Source: Melioribacteraceae bacterium (GTDB lineage: Bacteria; Bacteroidota; Ignavibacteria; Ignavibacteriales; Melioribacteraceae). From it: a stretch of DNA of 64,000 nt. Positions within the stretch are counted from its first letter, which is position 1, and every line of letters begins with the position of its first letter. Shown here one piece after another: positions 45,133 to 54,827 of this stretch. Both the position numbers and the translations under genes were made by a program. The DNA is taken from contig WYBN01000012.1 in the NCBI GenBank assembly GCA_011525875.1, forward strand, positions 434,001 through 498,000, in the 5' to 3' direction. The notes under the pieces are model-generated. The model ran no database searches. It was not told where the DNA came from and saw only the letters and a program-made list of their open reading frames with translations.

Positions 45133-46557
45133 ATGATACTTTTAGTTCCAAAATGGGCATATAATTACGACGAATTCTGGATTACTATAAGACGGAGAAA
45201 CCTATGGTTTATTAAATTACGGTATGTTGCCGCGGTGACTCTCATTCTTTTTCTCATCATCAGCCAGTATCTTCTGAACCTTGAGTTTGATCATGTCCAA
45301 GTCCAGGCAATCTCCATCATTGCATTATCCCTATTCACTTATAATATCACTATACATATCGTCCGTCCTAAAGTGAGCATCAATCCGGATAAATTTAATG
45401 CCATGCATCTTTCGCTTATACAAATGGTATTAGATTTAACCGCATTACTTTTGCTTGTCTATTATACCGGCACAATTGATTCCCCGATATATGTATTTTT
45501 TATATTCCACATGGTAATTGGCAGTTTGATTTTACCCGGAGTTTTAATTTACACAATCTGCGGCATCGTTATAGTAATGTATTCTTTATTCATTTTTCTG
45601 CAGCAAGTTGATATATTCCGTTCGCATTATATCGCCGGTTTATACGATCAAATACCTCAGCATAATTTAAATTATGTAATAATGTTCGTTCTTATGTTTG
45701 CAGCTATGATGATAGTAACCGTTATACTTGCTAACCGGATAGCAAGTAATCTCCTTAAAAGAGAGGGGGAATTACGTGAAACTCTGGATAAAATACAGGA
45801 GATTGAGACGGCTAAACAGAAGTATATTATGGGCGTTGTGCATGAAATAAAAACACCTATTGCCGCGGTGAAATCACTAATAGATTTAATCGTCCAGAAA
45901 TTTATTGGCCCCGTTAGCGCTGAAGTTGAAGAAAAATTGTTGCGTGCTAAAGGCAGATGCGAAGAAGCGCTGGATTTAATAAATGATGTGTTACGTATCT
46001 CAAGACTTAAACTTCTTCAGTCAACAGAAAAGCAGAGAGTATTTTTAATCGATTTGATAAATCAAGCTATCCTCGAAAGACAGGAAGCATTCAATGCTAA
46101 GAATATTGAAGTAGAAGTGATAGATTACCGCGAAAAGAAAAAACCGGTTTTCGGAGATAAGGATCTTCTCTACTTAGCAATTTCTAATTTAATTTCTAAC
46201 GAAGCTAAATATGTAAACGAGAACGGGCATGTAAAAATTGAGATCAGCGAACATAAAGAGCTTGTTTGTATTAAGATAATTGACGATGGAATCGGAATCC
46301 CTTGGAAAGATATTGATAAGGTTTTCGAACAATTCTACCGTGCATCGAATATCAAAAAACAGAAAACAGAGGGTAGCGGATTGGGTTTATCAATTGTTAA
46401 GGAAATAATCGACCATCATGACGGCGAAATTAAAGTTGAAAGTCCATCACCAATCGGCAATGCTGAAAGTCCCGGCACTTTATTTATAATTCATATACCA
46501 TTCATGAAAGAGGATACGGAAAAGACTGAAACCGTTACGTTATTGGACGGCTTATAA
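45133..46557 (+). CDS. Membrane sensor histidine kinase
   Basis: A 474-residue protein. About six membrane helices lie between residues 27 and 200, with no large periplasmic loop, then a short coiled linker, HisKA with H237 (VVHEIKTP), and HATPase with DDGIGIP, GSGLGLSIV. No classic input domain is seen, so the membrane bundle itself probably senses. It lies after the terminator of the hydrogenase unit, so it may be separately expressed, but no response regulator follows. It ends tail to tail with ispE, overlapping by 23 bp. Confidence 0.93.
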   Translation: MILLVPKWAYNYDEFWITIRRRNLWFIKLRYVAAVTLILFLIISQYLLNLEFDHVQVQAISIIALSLFTYNITIHIVRPKVSINPDKFNAMHLSLIQMVLDLTALLLLVYYTGTIDSPIYVFFIFHMVIGSLILPGVLIYTICGIVIVMYSLFIFLQQVDIFRSHYIAGLYDQIPQHNLNYVIMFVLMFAAMMIVTVILANRIASNLLKREGELRETLDKIQEIETAKQKYIMGVVHEIKTPIAAVKSLIDLIVQKFIGPVSAEVEEKLLRAKGRCEEALDLINDVLRISRLKLLQSTEKQRVFLIDLINQAILERQEAFNAKNIEVEVIDYREKKKPVFGDKDLLYLAISNLISNEAKYVNENGHVKIEISEHKELVCIKIIDDGIGIPWKDIDKVFEQFYRASNIKKQKTEGSGLGLSIVKEIIDHHDGEIKVESPSPIGNAESPGTLFIIHIPFMKEDTEKTETVTLLDGL

Positions 46558-47371
46558 AAGTAAAATACTTCTGTGGAAATTTAGAGGCTGCGTCCATCGC
46601 TTTTTTCTCGTCGTTAAATATGCCATATACTGTTGAACCGGTGCCTGACATAAGAGCAAATAAAGCGCCTTCCTCGTAAAGTATTTCTTTAATATTTTTT
46701 ATTTCACTGTGCAAAAGAAAAATATAATTCTCGAAATCATTAGTTATATTTTCAGAGAATGAAAACCATTTCTTTCCGCAGATTATTTTTTCCCAATCAA
46801 GTTTTATTCTTTCAGGGCTAATATTTTCAAAAGCTTTTTTCGTCGAAATGTGTATGCCGGGATTAACAAGAAGTATATAATTATCAATTTCGAAATCAAT
46901 TAATTTTATTTTTTCACCTCTGCCTCCAGCTAAAGCCGGTTTAGGGTTCAAAAAATAAGGCACGTCCGAGCCAAGAAGCAGAGCAAGCGAAGATAGTGAT
47001 TTATCTCCGATGTTAAGGTTGAACATTTCATTCAGACTTAAAAGAGTTGCAGCTGCGTCTGAACTGCCGCCGCCGAGACCTGCTCCGACAGGTATATTCT
47101 TTTGCAGTTTTACATCTACTGTTATTTTGCGGGAAGTTATTTCTTCGAGCAAATGGACTGCTCTGATAATCAAATTGTCATCCGGATTAATGCCGGCTGC
47201 ATTACCGCATTCGAATGAAAAATTATCGCTTTTACGGAACACTATAAGATCATACAAATCCTGGATAGGGTAGAAGCATGTTTCCAGGTTATGAAAACCA
47301 TCGTTACGCTTAGAGACTATGCGCAGCCCTAAATTAATTTTAGCCGGCGCCTTAATTTGAATTAATCTCAA
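46535..47371 (-). CDS. ispE: 4-(cytidine-5'-diphospho)-2-C-methyl-D-erythritol kinase
   Basis: A GHMP kinase of 278 residues in the non-mevalonate isoprenoid route. The N-terminus IKAPAKINLGLRIVSKRNDGFH and the ATP loop PVGAGLGGGSSDAAA are diagnostic, and LMSGTGSTVYGIF is the C-terminal glycine motif. It implies the MEP pathway. Its start overlaps the upstream methyltransferase gene by 20 bp. Confidence 0.96.
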   Translation of the reverse strand: MRLIQIKAPAKINLGLRIVSKRNDGFHNLETCFYPIQDLYDLIVFRKSDNFSFECGNAAGINPDDNLIIRAVHLLEEITSRKITVDVKLQKNIPVGAGLGGGSSDAAATLLSLNEMFNLNIGDKSLSSLALLLGSDVPYFLNPKPALAGGRGEKIKLIDFEIDNYILLVNPGIHISTKKAFENISPERIKLDWEKIICGKKWFSFSENITNDFENYIFLLHSEIKNIKEILYEEGALFALMSGTGSTVYGIFNDEKKAMDAASKFPQKYFTFISRPIT

Positions 47372-48230
47372 AAAGTGATTCCTTTATTGATTTTGTAAAT
47401 TCCGGGTCGGAGCCGCAGCAAGAACCCACAAACAACAAATTATTCCCGAAATAATTCTTTATTCTTTGTGAATATTCATTGGCAGTACATGCCGGGGAGA
47501 GCGAGTTCTTTGTTCTATCCTCGTTCAATACATTAAGGTAGAAACCCCAAAGATAATTCTTTTCAAATTGCGCCATAAGCCTGAGGAAATTATTATAGCT
47601 TATGCAGTTGAAGCCGATTGCTGCCGGATTATAATCGTAAACTATATCCAATACTTCAAAAATATTTTCTCCGCTTAAGATCCTAAGATCAGCATCGAAT
47701 AGCAGACTAATAACAAATGGAATTTCATTTTTCGAGCAAAAACTGCAAGCGGTTTTAATCTCATCAAGATGACTGAATGTTTCGTTCCAAATAACATCTA
47801 CGCCGGATTCATAAAGAATAGATATGTGTGTTTTATGGTTATAATCAAGATCGAAAACAGAAATTGTTCTTTCTGGCTGGTAGCAGTCTTCAGCAGGAGC
47901 ATTTGATCCGCCGATAACAACGTCTTTCCCGTCTGCAGCGGTTTTTGCTAATTGCACAGCTATTTTTGCCATTTGATATGATTTGTAACTGTGTCCGGCA
48001 AATTTTAGTGAAATCGGATTAGTTCTGAACGTGTTTGTCGTAATGATATCAGCTCCTGCAGAAATATATTCTAAATGAAGTTTCGTAATTAGCGAGGGAT
48101 TCTCCATTATTGCACGAGCTGACCATAATTTATCGTTGTGAGCATAATTCAATTTCTGGAGATAACTTCCCATTGCGCCCGCCAATACAAGAGTCCGCTT
48201 TTTTAATAAATACAGATCAAGAATTTTCAT
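47352..48230 (-). CDS. Homocysteine S-methyltransferase family protein
   Basis: A 292-residue single Hcy-binding domain protein. Zinc ligands are visible as the cysteine in GFNCIS and the CC pair in GSCCGS, and the N-terminus LAGAMGSYLQKL fits. Such free-standing domains use S-methylmethionine, betaine or other donors to methylate homocysteine, or other thiol substrates; the donor cannot be told. It lacks the cobalamin domains of MetH. It overlaps the DoxX/MauE gene by 14 bp, suggesting a shared pathway. Confidence 0.88.
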   Translation of the reverse strand: MKILDLYLLKKRTLVLAGAMGSYLQKLNYAHNDKLWSARAIMENPSLITKLHLEYISAGADIITTNTFRTNPISLKFAGHSYKSYQMAKIAVQLAKTAADGKDVVIGGSNAPAEDCYQPERTISVFDLDYNHKTHISILYESGVDVIWNETFSHLDEIKTACSFCSKNEIPFVISLLFDADLRILSGENIFEVLDIVYDYNPAAIGFNCISYNNFLRLMAQFEKNYLWGFYLNVLNEDRTKNSLSPACTANEYSQRIKNYFGNNLLFVGSCCGSDPEFTKSIKESLFEINSN

Positions 48231-48678
48231 CCACAGTGCCCTTCAGTAAGAGTTTATGATTCTTCTGATAGAATAACTTTAGCCCGAGAATAAGCAGAAC
48301 AACATTTTCAATAATTTTTTGCAGTCCGACTTTTTGACCGTCAAGCGTTCCGAAGCAGCCGCATTCTATATCAAGTCCTCTGATAAAAGCAGAAGCGATA
48401 AGAATGATAAATATTATCAGCATAATGTTTACAATAAAAGATGACTCCTTGATTACAAAACCAAATAGAACAAAGAGACCGGTAATAAGTTCGACCCACG
48501 GCACTATGATTGCGACAAAATTTACCGCAAAGATCGGGAAGATCCTATAATTAGTAATTGATACAGCAAAGGATTCGGGGTCGATAATCTTTTCTATACT
48601 GGAAATAATAAACACTAATCCGAGTATTATTCTTATCAAAAGTGTCAAATACGGATTATTCAAGATGCTCTTAATCAT
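48217..48678 (-). CDS. DoxX/MauE-like membrane protein
   Basis: A 153-residue, four-helix membrane protein (RIILGLVFIISSIEKI, FVAIIVPWVELITGLFVLFG). The motif IECGCFG near residue 107 with its cysteine pair is typical of MauE/DoxX-type members connected with disulfide or sulfur chemistry. The ATG at 48678 sits behind GGAGG; a longer start at 48723 lies inside the rhodanese gene. It stands between a rhodanese and a methyltransferase, which favours a thiol or sulfur role. Confidence 0.85.
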   Translation of the reverse strand: MIKSILNNPYLTLLIRIILGLVFIISSIEKIIDPESFAVSITNYRIFPIFAVNFVAIIVPWVELITGLFVLFGFVIKESSFIVNIMLIIFIILIASAFIRGLDIECGCFGTLDGQKVGLQKIIENVVLLILGLKLFYQKNHKLLLKGTVDENS

Positions 48679-49189
48679 CATTCCCTCCAAATCCGATAGG
48701 GTAGCCGGCGCTTTGCCATTCAAGAAAACCGCCCACGTAAATTAAAATATTTTCAAAATTCAATTTCATCAATTCTTCAGCAAGCCGTTTGCTTGTGTCG
48801 CAATCGTCACCAGAACAGTAAATGATATATGAAGCTTGTTTGTCTAAATCATTAATATTTGAGTCATTCGGATCGAAACTGAATTCAGGAATATTTATAG
48901 CTCCCCTGATATGAGCTTCGGCAAAATCCCATTGGTCTCTTGCATCAATAAAAGTTGCATTTTCTGAAAGAAAAAGTCTATAAGCTGTTTCGAGTTTTAT
49001 CCCTTTGAGCTGTAAATCTAAAGCAGCGCCGGTACTGATTTCATCGATAGGAATCTCGTCGATAAATTCTATTCCTTTTTGAACCCTTAGTAAAGGTATA
49101 CTATCCTTTCTGATTGCGTTATAAATAAATCCAAGAGCGGAAGAAACAATAATAATAATGGCAATATTCTTAAAATTAATTGCTTTCAT
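48671..49189 (-). CDS. Membrane-anchored rhodanese-like protein
   Basis: About 172 residues. A single membrane helix (residues 5-24) anchors an extracytoplasmic rhodanese domain. The active-site loop YCSGDDCDTSKRLA carries the expected cysteine, and FIDARDQWDFAEAHIRGA is the CH2A/CH2B-like signature. Rhodaneses move sulfane sulfur. The start is uncertain between 49189 and 49210. It is coupled to the DoxX/MauE-like gene by overlap. Confidence 0.86.
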   Translation of the reverse strand: MKAINFKNIAIIIIVSSALGFIYNAIRKDSIPLLRVQKGIEFIDEIPIDEISTGAALDLQLKGIKLETAYRLFLSENATFIDARDQWDFAEAHIRGAINIPEFSFDPNDSNINDLDKQASYIIYCSGDDCDTSKRLAEELMKLNFENILIYVGGFLEWQSAGYPIGFGGNDD

Positions 49190-50807
49190 AGTCCGATATT
49201 TCCTCCGCATTTGATGGGATCTCCGGTTTTACGAGCAGAACTTTTTCTTTGGAGACAATGACTTGCCCGGGATTTAATCCTTTCGCTTTTCTTACAAATT
49301 TGCGCAACGTATATGCAACGGGCGCTGTGCCAGATGTTTTTGCTTTGCTGAAATAAGCCGCTATTGATGCGACTTTTATCAAAACATTTTTGGGAACTGG
49401 TTCTTTTGTGTTAGTTACTTTCAAAATTACATGAGAGCCGGCATAGCCGCGGGCATGAAAAAAATAATCGTTTTGTCTTGCAATTTTCATCGTCAATAAA
49501 TCATTGCTTCTGCTGTCTTTTCCTACCATCACCTCGAATTTGCCCTCAATTAAAAACGTTCTGTATCTTGGGGTATCTTCGCCGAATTTTTCCATTTTAA
49601 TATTCTTTTTAATAATTATTTTGGATGAAATCTTCTTTAGTTCATCGTACGATTGAGTATTGAACAGCGAATCATTTATCGCCTTATATTTATGAAACTT
49701 TGCAAGAGTCGATTCAAACAATTCTTCTGATTTTTTAAAGCTAATTTTTTCATCTTTAGCTTTGCTAAAATAATAATCAACTGATTCTTTTGCAGAGTGC
49801 TCAGGGTTTAATTTAATAATTAATTCTTCGTTAGATTCGGGATCAAAAAGTTTAATCCCTCTAATTCCTTTGCGCAGCAACCCGAAATTTGCAAGAAGCA
49901 TACGCCCGTACTTATAATAGATTAAATCCTGCGGTCCTTTATCTATACGCACAGAGAGATTATTCAGCTTATTCGATAAGTATAAAATCTCTTTCTCAAT
50001 AACTTGCGTGAGTTGATTTTTCAGATTAATGAAGCGGGCAAAAGCGTAATTTAGAAACAAATAATTCTGAAGAGCTTCATTATATGAATCGAATGAATTC
50101 TGTTCTATTGTATCGGCGGCATAAAATTTTTCCGGCAGAAAAAACGCATTATTATTAGCGCGGTCGTAACCGATTTTAATTCTGTCTCTTAATACCTCTA
50201 CTACACATTCATCCAATACTGCGGTTATGTCACTTCCTTTTTTGCATCTAATCAATATTTCATTGAAGAGTTCTCTTGAAATAAAGGGGTTATCTTTTTT
50301 TGCGCTCTGGAAAGAGACCGAACTGGAATCAATGCGTTTATTTATTTTGTTTTCGGATGATGTATAACTTTCGCCGTTAAGAATAGTAATAATTTCTTCT
50401 GTGGTTTCGTTTATCGTCTTAAAAGACTGGAGATCGCCTGAAGATTTTAGAAAATAGATATTAGTTTTTCTGCCGGCTATTCTAAAGAATATCGATGCAA
50501 ATTGCAAAGAAATCTTAATCAGTCTGTCTGATAATGCTATTTCAATTCTTTGTATCCGGTCGGGTAGATTTTCCGAGAAAAAATTAATCGTATTCTTTTT
50601 TGCCTTATAATGTTCATTCTTGATTAAGAGATAAGGCTCCTGTGAATTGGCAGAGATTATTAGATGTCTTTGCGGGACTTTGTCATCTGGAATATGAAGA
50701 AATAATTTTTCCTTTTCTTGAGTGAAAATCTCATTAATAACTAATCCCGTTAATTCAAGATTCAGTTCAATTACGCTTCTGTTAAGATAATGATAGTCTT
50801 TAAACAT
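49176..50807 (-). CDS. rqcH: NFACT-family protein (RqcH/Rqc2-like, FbpA N-terminal)
   Basis: A 543-residue protein with the NFACT-N fold, a coiled-coil middle (about 270-400) and an NFACT-R domain (RYRTFLIEGKFEVMVG, YFFHARGYAGSHVIL). This is the bacterial homologue of Rqc2, which adds alanine tails to peptides stuck on 50S subunits. I chose the ATG at 50807 because MFKDYHYLNRSVIELNLEL fits the family start; an in-frame start at 50936 would overlap nagB. Confidence 0.88.
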   Translation of the reverse strand: MFKDYHYLNRSVIELNLELTGLVINEIFTQEKEKLFLHIPDDKVPQRHLIISANSQEPYLLIKNEHYKAKKNTINFFSENLPDRIQRIEIALSDRLIKISLQFASIFFRIAGRKTNIYFLKSSGDLQSFKTINETTEEIITILNGESYTSSENKINKRIDSSSVSFQSAKKDNPFISRELFNEILIRCKKGSDITAVLDECVVEVLRDRIKIGYDRANNNAFFLPEKFYAADTIEQNSFDSYNEALQNYLFLNYAFARFINLKNQLTQVIEKEILYLSNKLNNLSVRIDKGPQDLIYYKYGRMLLANFGLLRKGIRGIKLFDPESNEELIIKLNPEHSAKESVDYYFSKAKDEKISFKKSEELFESTLAKFHKYKAINDSLFNTQSYDELKKISSKIIIKKNIKMEKFGEDTPRYRTFLIEGKFEVMVGKDSRSNDLLTMKIARQNDYFFHARGYAGSHVILKVTNTKEPVPKNVLIKVASIAAYFSKAKTSGTAPVAYTLRKFVRKAKGLNPGQVIVSKEKVLLVKPEIPSNAEEISDYESN

Positions 50808-50871
50808 TTTTCTGTAAGTTATTGAAAGGGGGAAGAATTGCAAAACAATTTTTCCCCGAATAAATTGAATA

Positions 50872-51681
50872 CTAAAGAAGTGATTCCGGATCGAGATTTG
50901 CCGCTTCAATATCTTTGAAATATTGCACCGTACCAACTTTCAATTCGTATGTTGCTTCATCGTCACACACTATCAAGCCTTTTGGATGCAGTTGAAGCGC
51001 GCTGACAGTCCACATATGGTTAACTCCTTCCTCAACAACTTTAGCCAAAGCGCGTGCTTTTTTATAACCGTTGATTATGATTAAAACTTCCTCAGCGTCC
51101 ATAACAGTTTTCACACCGACTGTCAAAGCCATTTTGGGCACCTTTGTAACATCATTGTCAAAGAAACGCGAGTTGGCAATAATTGTATCTTTTGTAAGTG
51201 TTTTCAGTCTAGTTCTTGACCCGAGAGAAGATCCTGGCTCGTTAAAAGCAATATGTCCGTCAGGTCCTATTCCACCGACAAAAAGATTTATTCCGCCATA
51301 ACTTCTGATTTTTATCTCATAATCACGGCACTCTTTTTCAAGATCAGCGGCATTGCCGTCAAGTATATGTACATTTTCTTTCTGAACATCCACATTGCTA
51401 AAAAAATTATTCCACATGAATGAATAATAACTTTCCGGGTGTTCTTTAGGAATGTTCACATATTCGTCCATATTGAATGTGACAACATTTTTGAAAGAAA
51501 CTATTTTCTTCTTATTAAGCTCAATCAGTTCTTTATACATACCCATAGGCGAGGAACCTGTTGGAAGACCAAGTACAAATGGTTTTTCAGCAGAAGGATT
51601 GAATTCAATAATTTTGGATGCTACATAATTAGCAGCCCACTTTGAAACTAAACCGTAATGTGGTTGGATGATTAACCGCAT
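50872..51681 (-). CDS. nagB: Glucosamine-6-phosphate deaminase
   Basis: A 269-residue isomerase/deaminase converting glucosamine-6-phosphate to fructose-6-phosphate and ammonia. FNMDEYVNI and [17 protein letters not shown] hold the catalytic Asp, His and Glu residues. The length is normal. The alternative glmU gene lies 31 bp upstream and nagA about 5 kb away on the other strand, so amino-sugar breakdown and synthesis share this neighbourhood. Confidence 0.96.
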   Translation of the reverse strand: MRLIIQPHYGLVSKWAANYVASKIIEFNPSAEKPFVLGLPTGSSPMGMYKELIELNKKKIVSFKNVVTFNMDEYVNIPKEHPESYYSFMWNNFFSNVDVQKENVHILDGNAADLEKECRDYEIKIRSYGGINLFVGGIGPDGHIAFNEPGSSLGSRTRLKTLTKDTIIANSRFFDNDVTKVPKMALTVGVKTVMDAEEVLIIINGYKKARALAKVVEEGVNHMWTVSALQLHPKGLIVCDDEATYELKVGTVQYFKDIEAANLDPESLL

Positions 51682-51712
51682 AGCAACTCCTGCATATTTT
51701 TATTTGAAAAAA

Positions 51713-52981
51713 TTAATTAGGCATACCTCGTTTTCTGCGTTCTTCTTTAGTCAAATCAAAAACTTTTCGAAAAACCCTTTCGTCGGTGTCAGTAAACTTA
51801 ATATTTCTTCTGTTCATCACTCTCTTGGCTACATCCATGCTTCGTTCTAAGTCGTAAGTGGTTAGGGCGTCGGAGCCTCCCCATGAAAATGACGGAAGAT
51901 ATTTTGAAGGGAAACCGGAGCCGAAGACATTCGCCGAAACTCCTACAACACTGCCGGTATTAAACATAGTATTGATAGACGTTTTAGAGTGATCACCCAT
52001 TGTAAGCCCGACAAACATCAAACCGCTGTCAATCCGTTCGTCGTTGACTAATACTTTTACGCTTCCATAATTATTCTTCAAATCGCTGTTGTTTGTATCG
52101 GCGCCAATATTCACCCAACTTCCGAGGTAAGAGTGACCCAAAAATCCATCGTGTTGTTTATTGGAATACGAATGAATAATAGATTCCTCAACCTCGCCTC
52201 CGACCTTACAAACTTCACCAATACTTGAGCCTTCATAAATTTTTGCGCCGATTTTAACCGTTGTGTTATCTCCTATAAAACATGGACCTTCAATAACTGC
52301 ATTCGAAAAAACCTTAACATTTTTGCCGATGTAAATCGGTCCGCTCTCAGCGTCGAGGACTGCGCCGGGTTTGATTTTTGTTTTTTCATCTATGAAAATA
52401 TTTTTTTTGTCAATAAGATGAGCTCCGTCATAAATTTCGCCGCGTATCATTTTTTCTTTTCGGTTAACAAGCCTTTCAAAATCCGATACGATTTGGGATG
52501 GATTGTTTGAAATCAAATCCCAGGTAAAATTAATATATTTAATATTAACCTCAGTTTTCAGCAGACCGGCAAAATCTGAAAGCGAAAACACGTCATTCAT
52601 CGCACGTTTGAGCACTGTGAGATTACTTCCGCTTACCCGCGCGGCAATTATTGTTTCGCCGTCAACATAAAGCATATCTGGACCATCGGCAGGAACCTTA
52701 TCTGCAAAATCTTCTCCGGCAAGCACCCTTCCGTTGATGAAGAGAACGCTGTTTATATCCTCGCCAAGTTCATTTACTTTCAAGCCGGGATTTTTTTCCC
52801 TGACTGAATCTGCAAGATAAGCTCTGCAGTGCAACGTAATCGGTATATCCGGATAGTTTAACTGAATCTTTTCTCTCAGTTTTAGTATTCCGCATCGCAG
52901 TTCATAAACGGGTCTGAAGTAGACAAGAGGAAGCAGGCGGGAATAATACATACCCTCTATGACACATATAGTATCAACCAT
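51713..52981 (-). CDS. Bacteroidota-type alternative GlmU (sugar nucleotidyltransferase/acetyltransferase)
   Basis: A 422-residue fusion. The N-terminal half (1-200) is a divergent nucleotidyltransferase with an unusual start (MYYSRLLPLVYFRPVYELRCG) where standard GlmU has the LAAGxGTRM loop. The C-terminal half is a left-handed beta helix (GPIYIGKNVKVFSNAVIEGP, IGDNTTVKIGAKI). This matches the alternative GlmU family known in Bacteroidota (TIGR03991-type), which makes UDP-GlcNAc. The exact activities were not tested. Confidence 0.88.
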   Translation of the reverse strand: MVDTICVIEGMYYSRLLPLVYFRPVYELRCGILKLREKIQLNYPDIPITLHCRAYLADSVREKNPGLKVNELGEDINSVLFINGRVLAGEDFADKVPADGPDMLYVDGETIIAARVSGSNLTVLKRAMNDVFSLSDFAGLLKTEVNIKYINFTWDLISNNPSQIVSDFERLVNRKEKMIRGEIYDGAHLIDKKNIFIDEKTKIKPGAVLDAESGPIYIGKNVKVFSNAVIEGPCFIGDNTTVKIGAKIYEGSSIGEVCKVGGEVEESIIHSYSNKQHDGFLGHSYLGSWVNIGADTNNSDLKNNYGSVKVLVNDERIDSGLMFVGLTMGDHSKTSINTMFNTGSVVGVSANVFGSGFPSKYLPSFSWGGSDALTTYDLERSMDVAKRVMNRRNIKFTDTDERVFRKVFDLTKEERRKRGMPN

Positions 52982-53128
52982 ATATTTTCTCCCGATTAAT
53001 TATATTTTTTTTAAGATTGCTTTAATCAGAAAAGATTTCTAATCAATTTTAATGAAGAACAATTTTGCCGGTAAATATATTAAAAAAAGACTTTTGATTA
53101 GGAATTTATTTATAACCGGATTTGTGAT

Positions 53129-53154
53129 AAAAAAAAACCCCGCCGTAGCGGGGG
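53129..53154 (-). terminator. Intrinsic terminator after the POT transporter
   Basis: On the minus strand a perfect 6-bp GC stem (53138-53143 with 53148-53153, CCCCGC/GCGGGG, loop CGTA) is followed by a run of nine Ts (53137-53129). It lies 8 bp beyond the transporter stop codon. This is a textbook Rho-independent terminator. Confidence 0.92.
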
Positions 53155-53161
53155 ACTCAAA

Positions 53162-54664
53162 TTAACGAGTGGCATGTTTTAATTTTTTTAGAAATACTTT
53201 CACGAGCAGGGCGGCAAATATCGAAGTGACAACAAGCAGTAAGAAAAACTGCCATAATTCCCAGTTCTGATAGAATCTTCCGACAAATCCTGAAAGATAG
53301 TTCCCGACAGCTGTAGCTCCGAACCAACCGCCCATCATCAATCCCTTCATCTTTGGTGGAGCCACCTTTGAGACGAAAGATAATCCCATTGGGCTTAAAT
53401 GTAATTCTGCTATTGTCAATGTAAAATACGTGGTAATAAGCCAGTAAGGTGAAACAGTTAACAGCGATCTGCCGCCCTCCAATGAATGTACAGGCATTAA
53501 ACCCTGCGCTGCAAAAATCATTACAATGTATGCTGCGGCTGTAACTAACATACCGATACCAATCTTAGCCGGAGATGAAGGTTCTTTGCCTTTTTTGTTT
53601 AAAAAAGCAAACCATCCAACAACAAGAGGAGTCAGAAGCACAATAAACATGGGATTAAACGACTGGAACTGTTCCGGAGCGATTTCGTTGACGTCACTTA
53701 GCGTATTCATTTTAAAAATTATAACAGCTATACCGGCGGCAACAAAAAACAAACCGAGCCCAAGTTTTTTCCATGAACCTTTAGAGGTGATGGCAGCTGC
53801 ACTACCGAGCAAAACTGCAAGCAATGCATGCAGCCCGATAACATCAAATAATAAAGCAGTAATTTTACCAACAATCTGATGTGTATAATCTCTTGCAAAA
53901 AGTGAAAGGGCACTTCCGTTCTGATGAAAAGCCATCCAGAAAAAAATAACAATGAAGAAAATTGTAATCAATGCTACAATTCTTTCTTTTTCTTGTTCTT
54001 TCGTCAGCACCAAATCTCTAACTTCGTCTTTCTTATCTTTAGCTTTATAATCGGCGGACGCATATTGCTTTCTAAAAAAATAGAATATTAACAGGGATAT
54101 TATCATACCGAGCGCCGCAATTGCAAAACCGGCATTATATCCGTTGGCAAGCGTAAAATCAAAATTCTCCATTACAAATCTTCGTATACCGGCAGCAGCC
54201 ATCGGGGCGTAAAAGGCGCCGATATTAATTCCCATATAGAAGATGTTGTAGCCAGCATCTTTAAGTGAGCCTTCGGCGTGTCCGTATAGATTTCCGACAA
54301 GAACGGATATATTGGCTTTGAATAATCCGTTTCCGACACACACTATAGCCAATGCAATATAAAGCGTCATCGGGCTCTGAGTGGGTATAGCCATCATTGC
54401 ATATCCAGCGGCAAGAATTATGGCTCCTAATGAAATTGTTTTCCCGTATCCCAGAAAATTATCTGCAATCCATCCTCCGAGAATAGGTGTAAAATAAACG
54501 CCGGCAAGGAAAATTCCATAAACATTTGTAGCTGTCGCGGCATCCCAGCCAAAATTTGCCTGCATGTAGTAGATAAAGATTGCCAGCATGGTGTAGAAAC
54601 CGAAACGCTCCCACATTTCCGTAAAGAAAAGAACCGCCAATCCTTTAGGGTGCTTTTTGAACAT
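53162..54664 (-). CDS. POT/PTR2-family proton-coupled oligopeptide transporter
   Basis: A 500-residue MFS transporter with about 12-14 helices. The family start FFTEMWERFGFYTM contains the ExxER motif of proton coupling, and the second helix has GVYFTPILGGWIAD. It imports di- and tripeptides with protons. It is a single-gene unit, with its own terminator, and diverges from the PASTA gene. Confidence 0.95.
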   Translation of the reverse strand: MFKKHPKGLAVLFFTEMWERFGFYTMLAIFIYYMQANFGWDAATATNVYGIFLAGVYFTPILGGWIADNFLGYGKTISLGAIILAAGYAMMAIPTQSPMTLYIALAIVCVGNGLFKANISVLVGNLYGHAEGSLKDAGYNIFYMGINIGAFYAPMAAAGIRRFVMENFDFTLANGYNAGFAIAALGMIISLLIFYFFRKQYASADYKAKDKKDEVRDLVLTKEQEKERIVALITIFFIVIFFWMAFHQNGSALSLFARDYTHQIVGKITALLFDVIGLHALLAVLLGSAAAITSKGSWKKLGLGLFFVAAGIAVIIFKMNTLSDVNEIAPEQFQSFNPMFIVLLTPLVVGWFAFLNKKGKEPSSPAKIGIGMLVTAAAYIVMIFAAQGLMPVHSLEGGRSLLTVSPYWLITTYFTLTIAELHLSPMGLSFVSKVAPPKMKGLMMGGWFGATAVGNYLSGFVGRFYQNWELWQFFLLLVVTSIFAALLVKVFLKKLKHATR

Positions 54665-54827
54665 AAGTACTCCCTGTTAATTATTGAATGATTATTTCAA
54701 AACTTCACTAAAAAAAACGTTAAAATTGATTGATGAAAATAGGAATATAAGCTTAAATAAAAAATAAGAATAGTTCTAAAAATGAAAGAATTTGGTTAAC
54801 AAAAGCCAAATAAGTATTTTTGTTTCC

